Positions 22,789 through 33,601 of a stretch of DNA of 64,000 nt are shown here, piece after piece. The notes beneath the pieces were generated by a model. It worked only from the letters and a program-made list of their open reading frames with translations, did no database searches and had not been told where the DNA came from. How positions within the stretch are numbered: the first letter of the stretch is position 1; every line of letters begins with the position of its first letter. The position numbers were made by a program, and so were the translations under genes. Source of the DNA: Punica granatum (lineage: Eukaryota > Streptophyta > Magnoliopsida > Myrtales > Lythraceae); the NCBI RefSeq assembly GCF_007655135.1, contig NC_045127.1:22238199-22302198 (forward strand), given 5' to 3'.

Positions 22789-23600
22789 GGGCTATTGGCA
22801 TCAACAGCTTACCACCCACAGACTGATGAGCAGTCTGAGGCTGTCAACAAGTGCCTCGAGACCTCCCTAAGGTGCATGACAGGTGATAAGCCAACTATGT
22901 GGGCTAAGTGAGTGTCATTAGCAAAATGGTAGTATAATACTACCAACCACATCTCTACAGGAAGGACGCCCTTTGAAGCACTATACGGGTTCCAACCTCC
23001 ATTACACATGCCCTATTTTCCTCATGACTCAATAGTGGCTGCAGTGGACACCTATATGACAGACAGGGAAAGCATGATCAGAATACTCAAGTATCACTTG
23101 AAGAAAGCCCAGGATAGGATGAAGGTACAAGCGGACAAGAAGAGAACCGAAAGGGAGTTTTCGGTAGAAGACAAGGTCTATTTGAAGTTACAACCCTACA
23201 AGCAAGGGATCGTGGCCGTCAGACCATTTGAGAAGCTTTCTCCTCGATTCTTTGGTCCCTTTGAAATCCTAGACAAAATCGGAAAGGTGGCCTACAAACT
23301 CAAGCTACTGGCTTCAGCACAAATTCACTCCGTTTTCCATGTCTCCCAACTCAAGAGAGCTATCCGGGCTACGAATTGCTCGGCCCAGCTACTAATGTCG
23401 GATGGCGACTCAGACAACCAGATTAAACAACCAGCTGCAATACTGGAACGAAGGATAATTAGGAGGGGAAATAAGGTGGCGGCTCAAGTGTTGGTGCATT
23501 GAACCCACACTTCCCCAGCCGAGGTGACTTGGGAGTACGCCGACGAGCTAAGGTGGCGATTCCCTTGATTTGACCTTGAGGACAAGGGTTTTGAAGGGAA
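22789..23600 (+). pseudogene. pol: Ty3 integrase C-terminal half with chromodomain, broken
   Basis: Starts inside the integrase core at STAYHPQTDEQSEAVNK (the catalytic Glu is present); the HHCC region and the two Asp of the core are deleted. Then GRTPFEALYG, the integrase C-terminal GPFEILDKIGKVAYKL and VFHVSQLK motifs, and a chromodomain-like end (PAAILERRIIRRGNK ... TSPAEVTWEYADELRWRFP). Chromodomains of this type direct insertion to heterochromatin. Stops at 22909 and 22930 replace Trp codons (G-to-A), and one at 23500 lies within the chromodomain. Confidence 0.85.
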
Positions 23601-23606
23601 GGAGAA
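23591..23606 (+). promoter_or_regulatory. Polypurine tract of the Ty3 element
   Basis: The purine-rich TTGAAGGGAAGGAGAA ends immediately before the TG of the 3' LTR. It is the plus-strand primer site. Confidence 0.75.
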
Positions 23607-26600
23607 TGCCACGGGTTATAAAAGGGAAAAGAGGTCAATTGTAGTAAAAGGGAATGTCGTGGGTTAGAAAGAGGCGAAAGGGGGTCAAATTGTAACAAAA
23701 AGAGAAGGAGGGACAAAAATAGAAACAAATATAAGAATAGGGGTATATTTCATCGAGTTTGACTCAGTTAGTTACAAGAGGCATAAGAGGCATGAGGCAG
23801 TGATTCCTTGTATAAAAGGACACTGTGCACACCCGAATTTTAATCTCGTCGGGGCACGCGTGCGCGCGCCTAATGCAACGCGGCTTGGGAGTGTCCACCT
23901 TCCCGGGAACGTGCGATGGACGCACGTGAGAAGGAGTCGCCACTTGCCATTTTACGACCCGAAAGTCGAGGGCCGGCAAGTTACCCGAGTCTAGGGGTAC
24001 GGGGTACACCTAATTGCTAAGGCATATGGTCTGCGAAACCCGAGGTTCCGAATTCGGGGGTTCTGTTACATGCGAGCCTATATCTCGCATGCCCTATCGG
24101 TACTCTAACTTGTCTAGGCTTGCCATTTTTTATTTAATTACCGCTTAATTAAGTTCCGCTCATCTTACGCGTTTTGACACCGTAAATTCGAATAAAACAC
24201 TCCGACCGTCCGCTCTCCGACTGGGATTCTTACATGAGTAAACGTACAACATAAATCCTTACATTGTCCTCTCAAATAAATAAAATAAAAATTACAACAA
24301 TTGAATCCCGGTCGGTTCGCGTTCGGTCATTATTCCACTCGTGCTCACCGTGTGGTTTGAAAAGACTGAAATTGAAATTAAGGTGCGCACTCGATGTTCA
24401 GGGGATTAGATCCCGTAATCTACGGTTGGGGCGTTGGACCCCATGTGAATCGTATCCTAAAGGATCGGGCTCGACCCGCATAACAAATAAGTGCAAGAAT
24501 GTAACAAGTAAGCGCAAATAAACAAACAATGAGGTTTTGTTATTGCCGAATTTACGTGAGTTAATCAATTATTATCCGAGATATTTTGGCATACAAATCC
24601 TACCCTAAAACAAACAAACAGGATGATAGAGAATGGATGTAGCATTCGGCATTATTTTGTGGGCCCAACAAACACAATGTTTGTAATCGAGTCTCGGATG
24701 TGTGTGTTGTTTTTAGAATTTCCTATATTGTGACAATGTGGCCTTTACAGATTAGGAGTGTTTTATCTAAAACCTGAAACGTAACCCATTGCTCAACTAT
24801 TTGCTCATGTTTAATTAAGCCGAGTTTGCGATTAATTTATTTTTCCGCGTTTTGACCCATTCTAAGCACAAATCTACACTAGGGTGATGGCAGAACAAGA
24901 ACCGGTAATCATGCCCTTGAACCGGAAAATATGTGTGTGTATGAAAAATCAAGATTACGTGACACGTATCTCAGTGCTTTTGAAATTGTGAATTTTAAAA
25001 GGGCATGACTAACAGTTCTTGAACTGTCAACGCGATTATAGATTATTTAATCGATTCGTGCAATTCATTTAAAGGAGTCAAGTGATTTAATTTGGCCAAA
25101 TTTAACGTCCCAATTACCCCGTGTGTGGAATTTTTAGGTTAATTGGAAATTTACCGAATGCTTTAGTCTACGGATTTCGAGTTGTCGAAATGGCCATTAG
25201 TGGACCACCCGATAAACTTTAATTTCCAACGGTCTTGAGATTTAAAAATTAATTTTAGGTCGAGTCTACACGATTAAACCGATTCATGTGAGGTTTCGAT
25301 TAAAACGAGAAAATAAAGCACTTAAACACGGACCAAGAGCATATTATCACGTCAAACACAACAAACATACAAATTTTATACAATCGATGCCGCCATGATC
25401 GTGATGAACACATACAAATATACACAAACATAATATTAATGCAATTGATAAAACGACACCGATTCATGGAAAAATAAAAAAATCATGCAAAGAGCACGTA
25501 TTATCATGTTGCATACATATAATTACATAAACAAAAATATTTAAACAAGGCACATGCATTGTCGGTCGGGAATCCAAGTAGGAAAGGGATTAGATATCTT
25601 TGGAAAATGTTCGAGGACTGATTTGGACAATTTTAGAAGAGCAGGGATTGATTTGAAAATTCGAATAAAATTTCAAGGACTGATTTGAAAATTCTAGAAA
25701 AATTGGGGACTGATTTGAAAATTATGGAAAAATTGGGGACTGTGTAAAAATTGTTGAAAGTGTCCCAAGACTTTTTTTGAAACGAATTTGAAAGTTCGGG
25801 CTGATCTGAAAAGCAAAAAAATGGCCCCATGACTAAACTGAAACAACTTGAAAAGTTCCTTGAGATGTTTGAAGAATTATGAAAAATTCAAGGACTGATT
25901 GGGAAATATTAAAATGACTGGGACTTGACTGAAAAGAATTTTAAAACTTGGGGCAGATATGAAAAGGGCGAAAAATGGTCCTGGGACTAAACTGAAACAA
26001 CTCGAAAAGTTCTTTGGGATGTTTGAAAAATTCTGAAAAATTCAAGGACTGATTGTGAAATATTAAAAATGGCCGGGACTTAACTGAAAATAATTTTAAA
26101 ATTTGGGGCAGATCTAAAAAAATAAAAAATGTCATAGGAACTGAACTAAAACAGATTGAAAAGTTCCATGGAATGATTGGAAAAGTTTATAAAATTGGGT
26201 TTAGAAATTATTCCACTCATCAACAATCGAAAGACCTATCTCATGATACTAAGATAGAGATTTTTACCTAATCCCAAGAGGTTCTGGGATGAGTTGGCTC
26301 GAAAGATCCATGACTGCCGCGGACCGAGGTGGTTTTCAAGTCGAGACTCAACCTAGGCCTAGGTAGGTCTCCACGTCGTCTTCGAGCCGATCTAGCATCG
26401 GTCTTCTCGTCCCTTTTCTTCTCCACGCAAGCTCGAGATGACATGCTAAGGAAACAACGAAGAAACGGGGAGAAGGAGGAAAGGAAAAAAATACAACTCA
26501 AAAAAAAAAAAACACTTGAGCCCACCTGAACAACCATATCCGAAATAGGGTCCATTTCATTCATTCTTTGTTCATGAAATCAATTGAATCTTCTCGGATA

Positions 26601-28534
26601 TTATCATGTATTCACGAATCGCATTTCGTGATTGCCACGAGACAAAACAGAGAGCATCCTAAGCGATCCAAACGCCTCCAGGCTCCCATTTCACCACATC
26701 TATCGAGAGGAGCCTCATAAAGCTCTGAAACCAACTCTCTCTTTCGCTCATGGTTGATTTATGGGGGGAAGAGTCGAGCTCAGGACTAAGCGGGGCAGCG
26801 AGGAGCAACAGCGATGGAGAGGAAGGCGAGGAGCAATACGGGGCAAAATGCTCGTTGTACTGCAAGAAAGAAATAAAGAGGCAGAACAAAAATCTAAGTA
26901 ACCGAGAAAGAAAACAAAAGGAGTGAGCACGGGAAAGAGAGGCGATGCACGAGACTTAGCTCGGAGTAAAGGAGGCCAGCTCGGCCGTGAGCTGATAAAC
27001 TCGAGAGGTTTGTGATCCGATGGAGGTGTGCAGGAGAGGAGGCCGGCCGAGAGTGAGAGCCGATTGAAAGGGGGTTGGCTTCTGAGCTGTCCGCTGTTCT
27101 GTTTTCACCGAGAGAAACATGAAGAAGCTGATCTTGTGGAGTCGATGATGGGCTGAAGATGATCGACGAGAGATGATGATGATTGCTGGTGGATGCCTAG
27201 GAGAAAAGAAAGAACTTGAGGTGATGCTGATGATGATCAGGATATGGTCAAGAAGGTGTGAAGGTGACTGAGGAGAGGGAGAGTGTGGCTCCCTCTTCTC
27301 AGCTGAGGGTGTGGGCGTGAAAGTTTTAGGGAGAATGCTCGGCGGCTAGGGTTTTTCGAGAGAGTGCCTTAGGGTTTTTTTTTTGGGAATGAAGTGAGGG
27401 TTGAGAGGAAAGGAGGCAGCTGGAGGAGAGAAGTCAAGGTGCTGTCACCAACAGTCCATGTGCTGACCTCAACATCCCGAATTTTTCTGAATTTCTCATG
27501 AACCTTTCGGTCTATCTGATATTTTTCCTTGATCTCTACATGAGTTGGGCACATCCTCGTAAAATTTGAAAATCGTTCGACCTCGGGAAGTTCCCGAAAC
27601 AATTTTTCTTTGACAGCTGGCCCGAACCGGGAAATTCGGTCCTGATCCGTGAGGAGACCTTTAATTCTGTACTGATCTAGCCAAAAATGCATCCCGTTTT
27701 TCTTGATTTTCTGAATCTCCAGTGAATTGAGAATCCAATGCCGTTGGCCATGCTCGAAAACGAGAAGAATTGAATTTTTTATGGATTTTCTCCCTCGACT
27801 GGTAGAGTCTGTCCCGGTTTAACAGTTTCGGGCATGGTGCGTTCAAAAATTCATAACTCTCTCCCCGTATTGAATCTTGGAATGAACGACCCGTCAAATT
27901 GAACCCAACTCGATTTCCTAGGTCAAGCATATGGAATTCACCCTTTTAGATTCAGGATCAACCGTGATATGATGCGTCGAATCCCATGCTCGAGCTGCTG
28001 TATTCACTGTTTGGGCACCCCAGCTCCCACGAGTTTTATCTTTTTGCTCGAAAGGGCTCTCGACGTGATTTTTGCATTGAAATGTCCCCAACTCACCAAA
28101 TCTTGATCTAAAAATATCGAACTTAGTTCTAGGATCCACGAAGATAGTTGTTCTCACCGAAGAAAATGATACAGAGACGTGATTTCCCCTTTATCCACTG
28201 CTTTCGGTTCGAATATTGATAATTCGTGACTTACTCTTCATGATCAATTGTGTGTGCTGCAAAATTCCATATGTTGCCCTCGCCATTTTTTTGTTAGAGT
28301 TGTGGAACCCTAGTCAGGAGCCTTGTTGATGTCATATCCTAGAGCCGGTGGACCAAAATGGGGTGCTGACAGACACTGATGTAATCGCTGGATATATCTA
28401 AGAATGAAGAAATCAGCTTCTCTGCTATTTCGCTGATCATCTTATTCTTCTTTGCTCTCCTTCTTCTTCTCTCGGCCTTCCCTCCTTCTCTGCATCTGTC
28501 TGGCTCTCTTCTCCATTGGTTCGATTTTATCACC
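23607..28534 (+). repeat. 3' LTR of the Ty3 element, split in two
   Basis: 23607-23823 and 28377-28534 together match the 5' LTR. The break lies just after TATAAAAGGACAC, within the promoter of the LTR, and holds the solo LTR 23824-28371. GACAC is duplicated on both sides. Confidence 0.9.
23824..28371 (-). mobile_element. Solo LTR of a Tat/Ogre-like family, 4.5 kb
   Basis: Plus-strand ends are TGTGCACACCCGAATT and GGTGCTGACA, so on the minus strand it reads TGTCAGCACC...GTGCACA. A perfect 5-bp duplication GACAC lies at 23819-23823 and 28372-28376. Both ends match the LTR ends of element C at 37862-41423 (reverse orientation), and no internal region is present, so it is a solo LTR left by LTR-LTR recombination. 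It contains a 154-bp period duplication (near 25954 and 26108) also seen in C. Its ORFs have no domains. A 4.5-kb LTR is very long, fitting the Tat lineage. Confidence 0.88.
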
Positions 28535-28539
28535 AAGTG

Positions 28540-29952
28540 TCTTATAGAGAAGGAATCTTGACATGGAATAAGTTTGTCTCTAATTTGAGACAGAAATTTT
28601 AAAATTTGAGACGTAAAATTCCATATATTACATACTAGACGAAAAAAAAAGACAAATCTTCGTCTCATTATTTGAGACAAATTAGGATATGGAAAATACC
28701 ATCTCGTAATATGAAGACGACACTTTCCTCTTAGAGACGAATTAGGAGATAGAAAATACTATCTCCTATAGAGACAAAATTTTGAGACGAAACGAGTTTG
28801 TCTTAATTTTGAGGCTAAAATATTATATTGAGATGGAAAATTTCCGTCTATCAGAAAGAGACGGAAAATAAGACGTGGAACTTTGTCTCTTTTTTTTAGA
28901 TGGATTAGGAGACGGAAAACTCCATCTCTTAATAATTAGATGGAAATATATGTCTCAAATTCTCGTCTCTATCCACTTGAGACGAAAGTTTCTGTCTGAA
29001 ATTTTCATCTCTATGGATCCATATACTACTTATAAATTCGAACCTTTATTTATCCTTTTTTTAAACTTTTTCATTCTGAATCTTCTTCCTCTCTTCCCGT
29101 AAAACTCGAAATGTTTCTAGGGTTTCGCCCATAAAAAATTAAAAATATTTAATCACTTGCATATTAATGCGTCAAATAAGTTATTAATTGCTCATACTAG
29201 TTTTAATGTTGAGCGTAAATGAGATCACAAATAGATAGGTATATGAATATAAATAATAAGAAAAGTCTCTCTAAAAATCTCAAAAATTATTAAAATAAAA
29301 TTCATTTATTGATTGTATATTAAAAGTGTTGTAGATAAAATAATAAATAAATTACAGACAAGAGATAAATAGTATTAGGAAAAATGTACAACCTACAATA
29401 AGTGAAAGTGTAAAATCAGTAAAAGACATTTAATAAATAAGCAATAGAAATTTAAATATTAGTTTTAAAATGAAAATTCGTAGTTGTATAACAAATAAAT
29501 GAAATGTTAAAAATGACCAATAAATGAGAGTAGCCTAGGTGGTAACACGCATGCGTGTCAAGGTGGAAGACCTTGATTCAAATCTCAGCTAGTGCAATGC
29601 TCTTCTACCGTCCGGGCTCCCTTTCCTCCCAATGCTATGCTCCCCCTGCTCAGGCCAACTCATAATGAGTGAGATACAGAGCATTGTACCCATTGTATAG
29701 GTGGAAGGTGCATAGAAGCCGGTGCTCCCTCTAGGCTTGGCCAACCTAATTTTTTGTTTCTTTTTACATTTTTCATCAAACTTCGGTTTGAACGATTGAG
29801 ACGGAGAGAAAGATGGAATGAGACAAAAATTTGTGTCTCGTCATTTTGCAACAAGGCTTTTTGGGACGAATCCTTTAAGACGGAAAAATCCATCTTAGGT
29901 ACGAAGTTTTTCGTCTCAATTGCCGTCTTTATTGGAGCGAATTCTTGTAATG
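28540..29952. repeat. CACTA body with subterminal repeats
   Basis: From 28560 to ~29000 and again 29795-29952 the sequence repeats GAGACGAAA, GAGACGGAAA and their complements (TTTCGTCTC, CCGTCTC) many times in both orientations. The middle (29050-29520) is AT-rich. No coding frame of note. Confidence 0.8.
29523..29755 (+). mobile_element. tRNA-derived SINE inside the CACTA element
   Basis: A-box-like TAGCCTAGGTGG (29531-29542) and B-box-like GATTCAAATC (29575-29584) are spaced as in a tRNA promoter, followed by a ~150-bp body and a T-rich tail near 29745-29765. RNA polymerase III would transcribe it. Target duplications were not clear. Confidence 0.65.
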
Positions 29953-29955
29953 GTT

Positions 29956-31138
29956 GGGTAAAACTCTCCCAATTGAGGTTTTTTTATTCACAATACTCGA
30001 AATCAAAACCTTATTCGAGAGAAACAAATGCCCGACCATTTATATTAATCCTTGTTTGTCGGTTGGAATTATTTGAATCAACATATGGGCATCCTAATTA
30101 TAATAGAAATATTTTGCTGTAAGCTCCTTAGTCCTCCCTCCCTTGGTGACTGATTCATTTATCGTATTCCTCTCATAATAGATTGACCAAATGTGGGCCG
30201 AGCAAATGAAAAGACGAAATAGAACCTTACCAACAGATAGCCATAAATATTAGTTTTTAGGATAGTGGACGACTGATTAGGAAAAGAAAAATAATGTATT
30301 TTATTTTATTATACAAAAGAATCATTACTCTAATTAGTTTATTAGTTATATATATATATATATAAATATTCCCGTGTCTTTCCAACCAGGGCAAGTTTCA
30401 TCCCCCCCAATCCAGATTTTTCGAAAATCAAGAACTCTAAAAATAGCAATTGCACATCACTTTCAACAGTATTGCCCCGTGTCGGTTTCTTGGATTCAAG
30501 ATACGATTCTTTTTTAAAATCGGATATTGTATTTATTTTGTTATTGACTATAAGATAATTATTTTTTTATTCATTGCTTACATGTCCTTAAATATTTAAA
30601 ATTAGAAATGATTGTTATAGACTATAAGATAATTATTTAATTATTCATTGCTTACATGTCCTTAATTATTTAAAATTAGATATGATTTACTTTTGTGCTG
30701 CACGTTCCCCTAACGTTACATTTGGATTTTGTTGAGTATCGTTGTGAAAATATTGCCACAGTATGGTATACTAGAAATAAATATGTAAATTTCATTTTAT
30801 GCTGACGATTTGTTGGAGATATTGTTTGATCATCAACATATATATATATATATATATATAAATAGAAGTGCATTAAATAGTGGTCTAATTGTAAATATAT
30901 ACAATTAATCAAATTAAAAACAAAATATTTGTCAAATATATAAATAATATAATTAATATATATGTTTTAAAAATATATATACGAAAATCTATTTTGGTAA
31001 GTGTTTTAAATAATTATTGATAAATATTTATGCCATTTTATCTTAAAATAAATAAGCTAATATAGGTTAAAAAATATTCAATCTTAAGATTTAAGTAAAT
31101 AAAATATAGTCAATTGTTTTTTAAAATTTCATCATATT
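29956..31138. other. AT-rich spacer with microsatellites
   Basis: No gene. (TA)n tracts at 30341-30363 and 30837-30861. A tandem pair of ~74 bp at 30546-30693 is listed separately. Confidence 0.55.
30546..30693. repeat. 74-bp tandem duplication
   Basis: Two units start GACTATAAGATAATTA at 30546 and 30620 and include CATTGCTTACATGTCCTTAA. About 93% alike. Confidence 0.85.
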
Positions 31139-32420
31139 TATTAAATTTTCATTGAGGTTATACGGATCTAAACCCATTTCCTTTTAAAAGTTCAAGCTGA
31201 TAAGTATTGATACTCAATCCTCATATAAACTCATGGTTATTTTTTCAGTCTTTCCATGTGAAACTATAGTTCTCAACACCCGCCCTCCCGTGCAATGTGT
31301 GGTCTATTTTTGTCTACATGTTATCACGTGCCCTTAAACACTCGCCCCTCAACAACTGACCTCGAGCCGGGCTCATCTTCCGTGCTCAAGCAAGGGGGGA
31401 CTAACACGAGGCGCTCTTTTAGCTGCTCTCGATATTGAATTGGCATAGTGTAAGCTCACGTGGACACGTGGAAGCGTAACCCGCTTTGATACCATATTAA
31501 TTTTCATTGGGCTTATACGGACTTGGACCCGTATCCGCTTAAAAACTAAAGTTTATAAGTGGTAGTACCCAAATCTCATATAAATCAATGATTGTTCTTT
31601 CATCTATCATCTTTTCCATGTGGGATTATAATTCCCAACGTCTACCCTTACATGCAACGTGCGGTCTATTTTTGCCTACACGTTGTCACGTGCTCTTAAA
31701 CACTCACCCTCAACAATTGACAACGAGCCGGGTTCATCTTCCGTGCTCGGGCGAGGGGGGATATTAACACGAGGTGCATCTCTTGGCTACACTATGACAT
31801 ATTGGATCTAACGTGGTGTGGGCGCGCGTATGCATAACTTGGCTCTAATACCATATTAAATTTCCATTGGAATTATGCGGACCTACACCCATATCCACTT
31901 AAAAGCTCGAGCTGATAAGTATTGATACCCAAGTCTCATATAAACTCATGGTTATTCTTTCGTATAGGCCCAAGTGGGACTTTTACATCAGAGCGGATTA
32001 CACTTTCGCTCGCACGTGTGGGCTCACACCGCGCCAGATTTGGTTTTGAGGCAGCCAAGAGTGAGCCTCATGTTAGTTGGGTCCTATAGTGGCCTGGTCC
32101 AGTTCCGAGGTAGCTAAAGATGTACCTCTAATTAGGCCCGAATGTTGAACTCAATGCTAGTTTAGTGTTTGCTCCCTTGCCCGAGCACAAAAGACGATGC
32201 CCGGCTCGTGATTAGTTGTTGAGGTGGGTGTTTAATGGCACGTGGCACATGTTGGACCACATGTTACCACGTGAGGACAGGTGTTGAGATATGTTATCCT
32301 ACATAGAAAAATTGATAAAGAAACCATGAGTTTATATGAGACTTGGGTCTAACAACCTAACAGTTAAACTTTTGAGTTGCAAATGGGCTCAAGTTCATAT
32401 AGGTCCAGGTGAGACTTTTA
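31139..32420. repeat. Fold-back-like repeat: three direct ~358-bp arms and one inverted arm
   Basis: The start sequence (TATTAA..TTTTCATTG, then CTCATATAAA(C/T)(C/T)) recurs at ~31139, ~31497 and ~31855, period about 358 bp. Each of the first two units also holds a block with CACGTG, CGAGCCGGG and CATCTTCCGTGCTC. The same blocks appear as reverse complements at ~32165-32420. It looks like a fold-back or Mutator-type repeat with duplicated arms. No coding capacity and no clear target duplication. Confidence 0.65.
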
Positions 32421-32629
32421 TAATATCTATATATCTATCAACATATATAAGTTTTACCCCACGCAGGTAATATGAATAAATATTAAAAAGTTTCAACGTT
32501 AGGATTTAAATCAATGAAATATAGCCATCTGTTTTTAAAAGCTTCATCATATCTTATGTCTATCAACATATGTACATTGTATGCCTATGTGGTTAATAGG
32601 GGTAAATATTTATATAATCATAAACTTAG

Positions 32630-32661
<32 letters not shown>

Positions 32662-32906
32662 TCTTTTCAAATATGTATACATACATATATATTGGCAAAA
32701 AATCACGTGTGTTGCAAGTGAGAAATTCACTAGGTAGACAAGGACACGCAAGACAATGATGAAACATATTTTCAATAATTAGGTATAATCTAAAGAGGTT
32801 CTCAATATCTAGATCACTAATGCTTGAGCAGAATGCTTTCAGTTATCTGTTTTTATAAAATACTTTTATTCATTAGTTCCCAGAAGAGTCGAACCTTAAT
32901 TCGGGA
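32421..32906. other. AT-rich spacer
   Basis: Includes a (TA)n tract at ~32635-32661 and a segment (32500-32560) resembling 31090-31135. No gene. Confidence 0.5.
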
Positions 32907-33601
32907 TTTTTTTTTCCACTAATAGAAACATCTTTATTGATTTTGATCCAAACCAATTATGATAATGTATAAAGGAATCACAATCAGAAGATGACTCAAC
33001 TCTATCTCTGCTTAACAACAAAAATAAGGAGAATTAAGGTAATTCAACTCAATTATCTTGACGCGTTCCCTTCTTGTACTGGTTGGCCATCTAATCTCCA
33101 TACAGATTTGCAGTTCTCACCAAACTTAGATGGAACTTGGAAGAAAACATCTTGAAGTCCGTAATTTTGTCCACCACTGGTTGCAGCCCCTGGGAAGACT
33201 TCAAAGTAACAATGAGAGTCTTGCATAATACTTTTAAATCAATTTCCATAATCACATCAATCCATCTATTCCTCCTTGCCAATCTGATACCATTGAGGAT
33301 TGCTAAACCTTCAACCGTTATAGTAGAATTGCTTCTTAGTTTCATGCCATCTCCTCCAATCTGCTCACCACCACCAGCACTAGCCACTATGCCAATAGCA
33401 GCTTCAAATGACTGCTTATCAAAAGCAGCATCACAATTTAGTTTTATGAAATTTCCACGTGGTTTCTGCCACTAGTTCCTTCATGCTGTAGGAAGTGGTC
33501 TTCTTCTTGCCCTTTCCCATCTCCATAATCCTGATGAATTCATTTGTGTCCATGTTTGCCTTCTGCCCTACATAGATTGGTTTAGGCAACTTATTCTCAT
33601 A
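32907..33601 (-). pseudogene. LINE ORF2 3' end: RNase H-like domain and poly-A tail
   Basis: On the minus strand this is the RNase H-type (RVT_3) C-terminus found in plant LINEs: WKFHKTKLNCDAAFD near 33440 (first catalytic Asp after the Trp/Lys/Asn-Cys motif), GIVASAGG, TVEGLAILNGIRLA (catalytic Glu), and VIMEIDLKVLCK. The frame shifts near 33390-33430 and a stop replaces a Trp near 33088. A terminal stop is near 33049, an AATAAA signal lies at 32933-32938 and an A9 tail at 32907-32915 (T on the given strand). The zf-RVT part of the same protein lies 20 kb away at 53414-54060, because a nest of LTR elements sits between them. Confidence 0.82.

Larger units (their letters stand above)
19525..28534 (+). 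mobile_element. Ty3 chromovirus, internally deleted
   Basis: LTRs of about 375 bp bound a Met-tRNA primer site, gag, protease, RT, part of RNase H, the integrase end and a chromodomain. The target duplication AAGTG (19520-19524 and 28535-28539) is inside the CACTA terminus. The 3' LTR is interrupted by a 4.5-kb solo LTR. Short LTRs and a C-terminal chromodomain suggest a Reina-like or related chromovirus; the exact lineage needs a tree of RT. It lacks most of RNase H and the integrase N-terminal half, so it is dead. Confidence 0.9.
19509..29952. mobile_element. Non-autonomous CACTA element split by a Ty3 insertion
   Basis: The left terminus CACTACAGGAAAA is at 19509-19521. The right terminus TTCTTGTAATG at 29942-29952 is its inverted counterpart (one base off the usual CACTACAAGAA). 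The 3-bp duplication GTT flanks both ends (19506-19508 and 29953-29955), as CACTA elements make. Sixteen bases inside the left end a Ty3 element has inserted; the CACTA body resumes at 28540. Without the insertions the element is ~1.4 kb and has no transposase. Its ends are packed with short motifs such as GAGACGAAA and CCGTCTC in both orientations, as expected of CACTA subterminal transposase sites. Confidence 0.88.
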
